In this document: positions 1 through 6,038 of the stretch, one piece after another | Layout: every line of letters starts with the position of its first letter | How positions within the stretch are numbered: position 1 is the first letter of the stretch | Assembly: GCA_031257075.1 (NCBI GenBank) | Contig: JAIRPM010000037.1 | Span: 1-15,454 of the forward strand | Length of the DNA stretch: 15,454 bases | Direction: 5' to 3' | Source: Spirochaetaceae bacterium | GTDB taxonomy: Bacteria; Spirochaetota; Spirochaetia; Treponematales; Breznakiellaceae | The notes under the pieces: model-generated | Told to the model about the DNA's origin: nothing | Database searches by the model: none | What the model saw: the letters and a program-made list of their open reading frames with translations, nothing else | Position numbers and translations under genes: made by a program

Positions 1-1037
1 ACGGGCAGCAGTATCGGCGTTAAAAGCAGCGCAATAACCGTTGTTTCGATGAACATACCGCAGGTTACCAAAAGCAGAATGATGATAAACTGCATAATCA
101 CCGGATTGGCCGTAATGCCCGTCAGAAAACCCGCCATAGCCTGCGGTACCTGGTCGTACACAATGCCATAGCCAAAAATGCCGGAAAGCGACACGAGAAT
201 CATAATTACGCCGATATCGTGCGCCGTGTCCTTTAGCGTGGTAAAAAACACCTTCAGCGTGAGTTCCTTGTATATCACCGTACCGACAAATATTGCGTAG
301 ATACAGGCAAATGCGCCTGATTCGGATGCGGTAAACACGCCGAAACGGATTCCCACTATCAGAATTATAGGAAAGAGCAGTGCCCAGAAGCCGTCTACGG
401 CGGCGCGGCATACATCCTTGAAGGAAGCCGGTTTTGTGCGTTCCGGCGCAAGCCCTCGTTTTTTTGCCGTAATCCGTATTGTAAGCATAAGCACTGCCAT
501 CATCAAAAAACCGGGGACAAAGCCGCCGGCAAAGAGCCTGCCTATCGACACTTCGCCGACAGAGCCGTAGATGATAAGCCCCATTGACGGCGGTATAGTC
601 GCGGTAATAAGGCTGGTAACGCCGTTTACCGCCGCCGAATACGGACGCGGGTAGCCGCGCTTGGTCATTTCGGGGCCGAGGACGCGGCATTCCATCGCGG
701 CATCCGCATTGGCGGAGCCGGAGACACCCCCCATCAGTGTGGAAAGGACGCACGAAACCTGCCCCAGATTACCGTACATGTGGCCGGTAAGCACGTTGGC
801 CAATTTAACAAGGCGCGATGTGATACCGGTGTTATTCATCAGGTTGCCGGCAAAAATAAAGAGCGGGATAGCGAGCAGCGTAAAACTTTGGCTGGAAGAG
901 ACGACCTTTTGGACGACAATTGACAGCGGTATATCGGGATTTACAAAAAAGAACATCGTGCCGGAAATCCCGATAGCAAACGCCACGGGCATTCCCAGCA
1001 GGAGCAATCCCAGAAAAACAATAACGACAACACCCAT
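1..1037 (-). CDS. dctM: TRAP transporter large permease subunit DctM (C-terminus outside window)
   Basis: This is the large integral-membrane subunit of a tripartite ATP-independent periplasmic (TRAP) transporter, which moves an organic acid or similar solute with an ion gradient. I translated it from the ATG at 1037; 345 residues are visible and the frame runs off the window start. Family members are about 425-430 residues, so roughly 80 are missing. Hydrophobic helices run throughout. Family hallmarks are visible: GGVSGSANADAAM near residue 103, then ATIPPSMGLIIYGS near residue 145, then TASESGAFACIYA in the middle. The start codon directly abuts the dctQ stop (TAA ATG), so the two genes are almost certainly cotranscribed and translationally coupled. 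A downstream continuation cannot be seen. The substrate cannot be inferred because the binding protein is not in the window. Confidence 0.93.
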   Translation of the reverse strand, partial: MGVVVIVFLGLLLLGMPVAFAIGISGTMFFFVNPDIPLSIVVQKVVSSSQSFTLLAIPLFIFAGNLMNNTGITSRLVKLANVLTGHMYGNLGQVSCVLSTLMGGVSGSANADAAMECRVLGPEMTKRGYPRPYSAAVNGVTSLITATIPPSMGLIIYGSVGEVSIGRLFAGGFVPGFLMMAVLMLTIRITAKKRGLAPERTKPASFKDVCRAAVDGFWALLFPIILIVGIRFGVFTASESGAFACIYAIFVGTVIYKELTLKVFFTTLKDTAHDIGVIMILVSLSGIFGYGIVYDQVPQAMAGFLTGITANPVIMQFIIILLLVTCGMFIETTVIALLLTPILLP

Positions 1038-1544
1038 TTATATAGCCTCCTTGCCTTTCACTTCGATAGCGGCATCTTTCCAGTGCGACACGAGTTTGAT
1101 AACAATCGTGATGATAAGGAGGAAGGCCCCCACAGGCGCGCTGACGGTAGCGTATGAATAACTGATACCGAGCGTTTGGAAAAGGCGTTGTTTATTGTCG
1201 ATGCAGAGCGGAATACCGTACAGGACAAGGATACCGAGAAAGGCGATAGCGGCAAGATAAAAGAGGTAATAGAGCGCCTTTTGTACTTTTTGCGGAAATT
1301 TCGAGATGAGCATATCCACGCGCACGAAATCGGCCCTGCGGAGGGCGAGGTCGGCGCCGAGGAAGACGACCCAGGCGAAGAGCAAAAGCGACACATCGAC
1401 AGCCCAATTGAGCGGCTTCCCGATGACTTTGAGCCGCATTATTGCCGAAATAAACACGAGAAACGTGATAACGGCAATACATGAAGCGACAATCAATTCT
1501 TCCAGTTTACAAAACACTTTGTAACATTGCGTAATGAATTTCAA
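1038..1544 (-). CDS. dctQ: TRAP transporter small permease subunit DctQ
   Basis: This is the small membrane subunit of the TRAP transporter and the partner of the adjacent dctM. The 168-residue length and four hydrophobic segments fit the family (PF04290): about residues 15-37, 48-66, 88-108 and 133-152. The charged stretch DLALRRADFVRVDML after the second helix is typical of DctQ. The start codon is TTG (1544-1542), chosen because a perfect AGGAGG lies five bases upstream. No dctP-type binding-protein gene precedes it; upstream is instead a non-coding-looking region with a long 21-bp repeat array. A possible -10 region (TAAAAT or TAGTAT) lies in the AT-rich stretch at about 1555-1570, but I see no clear -35 box. 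Confidence 0.9.
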   Translation of the reverse strand: MKFITQCYKVFCKLEELIVASCIAVITFLVFISAIMRLKVIGKPLNWAVDVSLLLFAWVVFLGADLALRRADFVRVDMLISKFPQKVQKALYYLFYLAAIAFLGILVLYGIPLCIDNKQRLFQTLGISYSYATVSAPVGAFLLIITIVIKLVSHWKDAAIEVKGKEAI

Positions 1545-1663
1545 AATAGCCTCCTAAAAAATACTATTTTAGCAAAACAACATAATGACGCGGCCAAGCG
1601 CCTACCCCCGCGCCGCCGCCCTCCCAACAGTACAAACCGGCTGCGCAACCGCCCGGAGCCTTT

Positions 1664-2104
1664 CCATACACGTACGGAGACCGTCCATACACGTATGGAG
1701 CCTTTCCATACACGTACGGAACTTGTCCATACACGTACGGAGACTTTCCATACACGTACGGAGACCGTCCATACACGTACGGAACTTGTCCATACACGTA
1801 TGGAGACGTTCCATACACGTACGGAACTTGTCCATACACGTACAGAACCTTTCCATACACGTACGGAACTTGTCCATACACGTACGGAGCCTTTCCATAC
1901 ACGTATGGAGACCGTCCATACACGTACGGAACTTGTCCATACACGTACGGAGCCTTTCCATACACGTACGGAGACTGTCCATACACGTACGGAGACCGTC
2001 CATACACGTACGGAGACTTTCCATACACGTACGGAATCTTTCCATACACGTACGGAGACCGTCCATACACGTACGGAGACTTTCCATACACGTATGGAAA
2101 CGGC
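1664..2104. repeat. Array of 21 tandem 21-bp repeats, each with an imperfect dyad
   Basis: Twenty-one units of exactly 21 bp start at 1664 and recur every 21 bases to 2084. The first 15 positions are nearly invariant, CCATACACGTAYGGA; position 12 is C in most units and T in units 2, 7, 12 and 21, and position 13 is changed only in unit 9. With T the core is a perfect dyad, CCATAC-AC-GTATGG; with C it has one mismatch. The last six positions vary but fall into a few recurring words: GACCGT (5 units), ACTTGT (5), GACTTT (3), GCCTTT (3), plus single variants. There are no spacers of differing sequence, so this is not a CRISPR array. Twenty-one bp is two turns of B-DNA, so every dyad would face the same side of the helix. 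Confidence 0.97.
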
Positions 2105-2209
2105 CTCTCAATACCCGGAGGCGGCAGCGGGATGTTTTTGCGGGGAATTGCTGCCTTCGGGCGGCGCGCGGATGGGGCAAACCGGCCTTCCGCTATCAGT
2201 GCTTTCTTC

Positions 2210-2250
2210 GGGCAACGCTGATTCCATTGACGTTCATCAGCGTTGTGCCC
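2210..2250. repeat. Hairpin with AACGCTGAT / ATCAGCGTT arms (copy 1)
   Basis: The left arm is GGGC (2210-2213) plus AACGCTGAT (2214-2222). The right arm is ATCAGCGTT (2236-2244), a two-base bulge, then GCCC (2247-2250). The loop is 13 bases. The same arms with a 13-base loop recur at 9951-9985, and a half-copy core is at the end of proC. There is no T tract, so it is not an obvious intrinsic terminator. Confidence 0.75.
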
Positions 2251-2251
2251 T

Positions 2252-2283
2252 CTGTAGTTTCTCATTTCATTGCGAAACTACAG
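2252..2283. repeat. Perfect 10-bp stem-loop
   Basis: CTGTAGTTTC (2252-2261) is exactly complementary to GAAACTACAG (2274-2283) across a 12-base loop. It follows directly on the previous hairpin. No T tract follows on either strand. Its function is unknown. Confidence 0.7.
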
Positions 2284-2293
2284 GGAAAGTAAC

Positions 2294-2327
2294 CACTGAT
2301 TAAATCCTCGATGGGATTTAATCAGTG
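2294..2327. repeat. Perfect 14-bp stem-loop, terminator-like
   Basis: CACTGATTAAATCC (2294-2307) pairs perfectly with GGATTTAATCAGTG (2314-2327) around a six-base loop. It is followed on the plus strand by CTTTCTT, a weak pyrimidine tract. The right arm plus this tract contains ATCAGTGCTTTCTT (2321-2334), which also occurs at 2195-2208 upstream of the first hairpin. Confidence 0.7.
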
Positions 2328-3018
2328 CTTTCTTAGGGTACTAGAGGCGCGTTTTACTGTGCAAGCCCCCGCGCGGCAGGCGGCCTGCGGCGGCGGACTA
2401 CGGACGGCCGCGGGGTTTGCCCTAACGCTCTCCGTGTTGCACAAGGTGATAGGGCATGGTACCATACGGTTATGCTTTGGCTCCAAACAAAGAAAGGCTT
2501 TTGCCGCACGGCGGCGGCGTATACCGCGCTTGCTCTTATCGGCGCATTTATGCTTGCGGCTTTCGATGCCCCTTGTTTTGAAGGCCGCGCGGGAAAAAGC
2601 GCGGCTCAGGGTATGCTTTTAGCCGCGCCGGCGTACCCTGTTGAATGTCTGGCTGTCAATACGGCAAAAGGCCGGTCATTCCTGCCGCTGCCCCGTCAAA
2701 GCCTGCCGCGCATCGCGCTGCCGGCAAATTCCTTCGCTGCGGGTGCGGGGCTGCTCTACGCGGCCGTCCGGTTTATCATGAAAACCGCAGCCCACAACAA
2801 AAAAAGCGCTATCCTTCTAAAACTCCGAATCTGATTTCTCCTTTTATGTTCGTATCGTTTTCTCATTAAAAAAGCCGGGCAGGCGGATGGTATTGATACT
2901 TCGGCCGGCCCCGGAAACGCCGCCGCGCGGTATTAACGCAGGCTGCGGCGCTTCCTTGCAGCAGGCGGCGCAGTGTTTTTCCGGCCGGCTTGCTGTACAC
3001 CACAACAGGAGTAGTTTT

Positions 3019-3246
3019 ATGAAATCATTTTGGAATTTCTTTTGGTTTAGTGTGAGCGTTGCGCTCGGACTAACGTTTATCGGCGGATGCGCGCTGGCAC
3101 TATATACAGCCTCCGCCGGTGCCTTTTATCAAACAATCAGGCTCGTATTTACAATCGGGTCAGGTATATGCGGAATAGCGGCGCTTGTCATAGTGCCCGT
3201 GGAATTGTTCATCGAGGACAAAAAAGCACGGAGGGCCTCTCTATGA
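3019..3246 (+). CDS. Small two-helix membrane protein of unknown function
   Basis: I do not recognise this 75-residue protein. The open frame extends further upstream (to 2887), but the start at 3019 is preferred because AGGAG lies seven bases before it and the upstream codons look like GC-rich non-coding sequence. Two hydrophobic segments (about residues 9-30 and 40-63) are followed by a charged tail (ELFIEDKKARRASL), so it is probably an inner-membrane protein with a cytoplasmic C-terminus. Its stop overlaps the next start (ATGA), which couples it to the EIIA gene. It is the first gene of a four-gene cluster, and its role may be linked to the two other tiny membrane proteins at its end. Confidence 0.75.
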   Translation: MKSFWNFFWFSVSVALGLTFIGGCALALYTASAGAFYQTIRLVFTIGSGICGIAALVIVPVELFIEDKKARRASL

Positions 3247-3692
3247 CGTTAAGTGAAATTTTTGACCGGCGCTCGATAAGCGCGAACCTTAAAAGCACGA
3301 CAAAAACGGACGCCTTCGAGGAATTGGTAGACGCCGTAGCGGCAGTTCATCCCGAATTGGATAGGGAAACTATGCTTGCGTCAATCCTTGACCGGGAGCG
3401 GAAGATGAATACATCAATAGCGCCGGGTATTGCGCTTCCCCACGGGTATTATCCGGGGAATGGCGGGATTTTCGGCGCTTTGGGCATTTCCCCGGCCGGC
3501 ATTGAATACGATGCGCCTGACCATAAGCCGGTGCATTGCTTCTTTTTGCTCATCATGGGGGAAACATCCCGCGAGCAGCATCTGCGCGTTCTCAGCCGTC
3601 TTGCGGCTCTGATTAATTCCGGCGGCCATGAAGTTCTGCGGAAAGCCAAAACCGCGGACGGTATTCATGATATGTTGTCCCGTATCCATTAG
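3243..3692 (+). CDS. PTS EIIA domain protein, nitrogen-type (EIIA-Ntr-like)
   Basis: This is a 149-residue single-domain protein of the PTS EIIA type 2 family (PF00359). The family accepts phosphate from HPr or NPr on a histidine. The active-site signature is visible as APGIALPHGYY, with His67 the predicted phosphorylation site; the usual acceptor motif is GIALPH or GIAIPH. No EIIB or EIIC domain is attached or adjacent, which favours a regulatory (Ntr-like) rather than a sugar-uptake role. The start at 3243 overlaps the previous stop and has GGAGGG seven bases upstream. The neighbours are small membrane proteins rather than rpoN or hpf, so the usual EIIA-Ntr context is absent. Its target may be a membrane protein encoded nearby, but that is speculation. 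Confidence 0.9.
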   Translation: MTLSEIFDRRSISANLKSTTKTDAFEELVDAVAAVHPELDRETMLASILDRERKMNTSIAPGIALPHGYYPGNGGIFGALGISPAGIEYDAPDHKPVHCFFLLIMGETSREQHLRVLSRLAALINSGGHEVLRKAKTADGIHDMLSRIH

Positions 3693-3712
3693 GGCGGCCC
3701 AGGAGAACTGTT

Positions 3713-3859
3713 ATGACAATAATTGAAATGTTCCAACAAAGCGCCGTTTTAACCGTGCTGGGAATGGCTATGGTATTTGCCTTAAACGCAGGGCCGGAAA
3801 TCACCGCCGCAATAACGGCGGCAGTTTCCGAATACCGTAAAACAGAAGGAGGTATCTAA
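3713..3859 (+). CDS. Very short OadG-like membrane protein
   Basis: This is a 48-residue protein starting MTIIEMFQQSAVLTVLGMAM. It has one hydrophobic helix at about residues 11-26, then a polar, Ala-rich tail. The N-terminal pattern, with a helix ending in GMAMVF, resembles the gamma subunit of Na+-pumping oxaloacetate decarboxylase (OadG, PF04277). That resemblance is from memory of the family, not from a search. Family members usually run on with a longer helix and tail, so this one is unusually short. No alpha or beta decarboxylase subunit is adjacent. AGGAG lies seven bases before the ATG, 20 bases after the EIIA stop. The stop overlaps the next start (TAATG). It could also be an unrelated small membrane protein. 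Confidence 0.6.
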   Translation: MTIIEMFQQSAVLTVLGMAMVFALNAGPEITAAITAAVSEYRKTEGGI

Positions 3860-3948
3860 TGAACAAAGGCCGTGTGATTTATTGGGCGGTGCTGCTGGTA
3901 CTCTGCGCCATTCTGTTTGTTTTGTATACGCGGATAAAGGGCGGTTGA
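3859..3948 (+). CDS. 29-residue single-helix membrane peptide
   Basis: A very short gene reads MNKGRVIYWAVLLVLCAILF, then VLYTRIKGG. It consists of almost nothing but one transmembrane helix flanked by basic residues. An excellent Shine-Dalgarno (AAGGAGG) sits five bases before the ATG inside the previous gene, and the start overlaps the previous stop. The strong signal and the coupling argue that it is translated despite its size. I cannot assign a function. The last codon and stop overlap a possible proC promoter. Confidence 0.6.
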   Translation: MNKGRVIYWAVLLVLCAILFVLYTRIKGG

Positions 3949-3972
3949 CCGGCGCGCATTGCATGCTATGCT
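3945..3972 (+). promoter_or_regulatory. Candidate sigma-70 promoter for proC
   Basis: TTGACC (3945-3950) and TATGCT (3967-3972) are separated by 16 bases. The -35 box overlaps the stop codon of the 29-residue peptide. A transcript from here would start near 3979 and carry the hairpin at 3991-4027 in its leader. It was identified by eye only. Confidence 0.35.
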
Positions 3973-3990
3973 GTGATTATAAGCAGATAG

Positions 3991-4031
3991 AGGCGGCCGC
4001 AAACCCGGACGGCTTTCGCGGCCGCCTTTTT
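3991..4031 (+). terminator. Rho-independent terminator (or leader attenuator) before proC
   Basis: AGGCGGCCGC (3991-4000) pairs with GCGGCCGCCT (4018-4027) across a 17-base loop and is followed at once by TTTTT. It would end the EIIA cluster transcript. Because it sits only about 15 bases before the proC ATG, proC must either be transcribed through it or have a promoter I cannot see in the tiny gap. Confidence 0.85.
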
Positions 4032-4046
4032 ATTTGAGGGGAAGGT

Positions 4047-4850
4047 ATGAAACTAGGATTTATAGGCGTAGGAAATATGGGTGCCGCTATTCTTGAAGGA
4101 ATAACGGCGCGGGGCGTGATTGGCGGTGAGGATATCGTTGTCTATGACAGCCATGCGCCGGCTGTGGAACGGGCGCGGAAGACGGGGGCGGCCGCGGCGG
4201 CAGCCAATACGGGCGTTGCGGCCGCCGCGGATATGGTGATTCTCGCCGTAAAGCCGAAAGATGCGCTCGCTGTTATCCGCGAAATCGCGCCGCTGCTTGC
4301 GGGAAAAGCGCTGCTCTCTATTGTGGCGGGGCTTTCGTACAGCGCGATAGACGGGGCATTGGCCGGCGCAGCGGCGCGTGTCCTCGTTATCATGCCGAAC
4401 ACGCCGGCGCTTGCGGGCGAAGGTGCGGCAGGCTTTGCGCTGGAAACAACGTTTACCGATACGGAGAAATTGTTTGCGCAAAAACTTTTTGAAGCGGTCG
4501 GTATTGTTGAATGGGTGCCGGAAAAACTGCTGGCCGCAGTGTCCGCATTGAGCGGCGGCGGCCCGGCTTACGCGGCACTGTTTGCCGAGGCGCTTGCTGA
4601 CGGCGGGGTACTGGAAGGGCTGCCGCGCCCCGTTGCGTACCGGCTTGCGGCCCAAACCTTGAAAGGCACGGGCAAACTGTTGCTTGAAACGGGGCAGCAT
4701 CCGGGCGCGGTAAAAGATGCCGTCTGTTCGCCCGGCGGCACAACGATAGAAGCGGTGCGCGAACTGGAACGGGGCGCGTTCCGGTATTCTGTACTGAACG
4801 CCGTCCATAAAAGCGCGCAAAAGTTTTCCCGGCTGCTGGGACAACGCTGA
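4047..4850 (+). CDS. proC: Pyrroline-5-carboxylate reductase
   Basis: This enzyme performs the last step of proline synthesis, reducing 1-pyrroline-5-carboxylate to proline with NAD(P)H in the cytoplasm. Its 267 residues match the family length. An N-terminal Rossmann fold shows GFIGVGNMGAAI (4-15). LAVKP (66-70) and MPNTP (116-120) are typical of the cofactor domain. The family C-terminal signature runs from SALSGGGPAY (166-175), where the usual SGSGPAY has Gly for its second Ser, to SPGGTTIEA (228-236). The ATG is preceded by GAGGGG at five bases. The last codons (GGACAACGCTGATTAG) contain the AACGCTGAT core of the hairpin family seen elsewhere in the window. It is convergent with the ABC operon, with no clear shared terminator between them. 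Confidence 0.97.
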   Translation: MKLGFIGVGNMGAAILEGITARGVIGGEDIVVYDSHAPAVERARKTGAAAAAANTGVAAAADMVILAVKPKDALAVIREIAPLLAGKALLSIVAGLSYSAIDGALAGAAARVLVIMPNTPALAGEGAAGFALETTFTDTEKLFAQKLFEAVGIVEWVPEKLLAAVSALSGGGPAYAALFAEALADGGVLEGLPRPVAYRLAAQTLKGTGKLLLETGQHPGAVKDAVCSPGGTTIEAVRELERGAFRYSVLNAVHKSAQKFSRLLGQR

Positions 4851-4904
4851 TTAGCGCAATCCTAGCAACCGGACGGATAAAGCATGGCTGCGGCGGCGAA
4901 GGGG

Positions 4905-6038
4905 TTACGAGGATTTTTCTATGAGCGCTTTGCGCGACAGCGCGGTGTTGGCGCGCAGTCGCCAGGCATGAAGCACCAGGGCGAGGGCTATAATCGCGTA
5001 ACTAAACGCATCACGGAAAAATTCGCCTATCTGCGCCGAGCCGAAAAGTTCCACGCCGGCGCGCGGAACCACAATGTACATTAAATGCAAAAGCACCGTG
5101 CCTATAAACACATTGGTAATAGTAGCCTTGTTCACCGAAGCGCCGCCGACAAGAATAGCCGCCGCCGCAAAAAAACCGGTTTGCCTATGCGCATTGTAGG
5201 TAGCCATATTTCCCATATTTTGCAGAAAAATTATCTGGCCTAAACATGCAAGCACGGTAGAAATGACTATCGCTATAATGCGTGTTTTATCAACGTTAAT
5301 TCCAGCGGCATGTGAAACATTTTCATCCTGCCCTATCGCGCGCATATCCTGCCCCAGTTTTGTCTTCCGAAACCATATAATAAAAAAACACAGCGCGGTA
5401 ATTATAAGGTAATTGGCAATAGGAAAGGTAATGCTGCCTATTTTTAGCGGCAGAAGTTTGTCAAGCGACTGCCGTACCGTATCAAGATTTAATGTATTGC
5501 GAATGCCATAACCGCGTGAAAGCGTTATTGCCGGAGAATGTATTGGGATGATATTGCCCATTAAATAAAGGACGATTAGTTGGTAAAAGCCGTCCATAAA
5601 AAAACCAAGTATATAGCCTGTTACCATTTCACGCCCGCGCGCCTTGTTCAGAATTTTTCCCGCTAACGCGCCAAGAAGCGCGGCAATAGGCACGGCGATA
5701 AGGCTTGCAAACAAAAGGCCGGAAACACCGGCTATGCTCCAGTCTACCGCAAAGATAAGCCCTATTTGCCCGGCCATAGCGCCCAGCACCATGCCGAAAT
5801 TAATGCCCATACCCGCCATAACGGGCAGTATCAGGCTAAAAACCAAAAAGGAATTGCGCCCGATGCGCGTAAAAATTTCCTGCGCGATAGATGACGCGGG
5901 AAGGCGCGAAACAGGAATCGCAAACGCGGTTATTGTCAAAAAAATAACAACAACAAGATTGTCGGCGCAAAACCTACGCAGCAGTTCAAATGTATATTTG
6001 GATTTTACATTCATATTTGATTTCATATACGCTTTCAC
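4905..6038 (-). CDS. ABC transporter permease (BPD_transp_2 family), second of two
   Basis: This is the inner-membrane permease of a sugar/nucleoside-type ABC importer, 377 residues with about eight to ten hydrophobic segments. Near the C-terminus it carries the family loop ILVGGASVNKATITNVFIGT, which matches the branched-chain amino acid/ribose permease family (PF02653). A cytoplasmic loop (FRKTKLGQDMRAIGQDENVS...AAGINVDKTR) is the typical coupling region facing the ATPase. The start is GTG (6038-6036) and overlaps the previous gene's stop as GTGA. An in-frame ATG lies four codons later, so the exact start is uncertain. It is the last gene of the four-gene operon. Together with its neighbour it forms a heterodimeric channel, as in BMP-type nucleoside importers. 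Confidence 0.93.
   Translation of the reverse strand: MKAYMKSNMNVKSKYTFELLRRFCADNLVVVIFLTITAFAIPVSRLPASSIAQEIFTRIGRNSFLVFSLILPVMAGMGINFGMVLGAMAGQIGLIFAVDWSIAGVSGLLFASLIAVPIAALLGALAGKILNKARGREMVTGYILGFFMDGFYQLIVLYLMGNIIPIHSPAITLSRGYGIRNTLNLDTVRQSLDKLLPLKIGSITFPIANYLIITALCFFIIWFRKTKLGQDMRAIGQDENVSHAAGINVDKTRIIAIVISTVLACLGQIIFLQNMGNMATYNAHRQTGFFAAAAILVGGASVNKATITNVFIGTVLLHLMYIVVPRAGVELFGSAQIGEFFRDAFSYAIIALALVLHAWRLRANTALSRKALIEKSS

Larger units (their letters stand above)
1545..3018. other. 1.47-kb stretch without a convincing gene, rich in repeats and hairpins
   Basis: Several reading frames of 60-258 codons are open here on both strands. Those over 1664-2104 are open only because a 21-bp unit without stop codons is repeated. 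The others (for example 2311-2622, 2472-2834 and 2645-2869 on plus) lack a ribosome-binding site, show no recognisable domain and have low-complexity Arg/Ala-rich translations. The stretch holds the tandem array (1664-2104), three adjacent hairpins (2210-2327), a large GC-rich foldback (2358-2443) and two further stem-loops (2583-2639). It separates the minus-strand TRAP genes from the plus-strand EIIA cluster, so it should hold the promoters of both. I could not identify a confident promoter for the plus-strand cluster. Confidence 0.7.

Noticed and set aside
1664..2104. CRISPR array
   Set aside because: The units are 21 bp, contiguous and nearly identical, with only six variable bases between cores. 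There are no 30-40 bp unique spacers and no cas genes.
1527..2303. Plus-strand protein of 258 residues with HTRTE-type repeats
   Set aside because: The frame is open only because the 21-bp unit has no stop codons. There is no ribosome-binding site, the common core change alters residues (Thr/Met), and it overlaps the dctQ start region on the other strand.
2410..2440. Integron attC site (CCCTAAC motif)
   Set aside because: Only one side of the core motif is present, with no matching GTTRRRY partner and no integrase.
2472..2834. Plus-strand frame of 120 residues
   Set aside because: There is no ribosome-binding site or recognisable domain, it is GC-rich and hairpin-rich, and it competes with other open frames of equal quality in the same stretch.
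2887..3018. N-terminal extension of the 75-residue membrane protein
   Set aside because: The upstream codons translate to Pro/Gly/Ala-rich sequence, and a proper AGGAG with seven-base spacing marks the ATG at 3019.
4053..4844. Minus-strand frame of 263 residues opposite proC
   Set aside because: It is a shadow of proC, with Arg-rich translation and no domain or ribosome-binding site.
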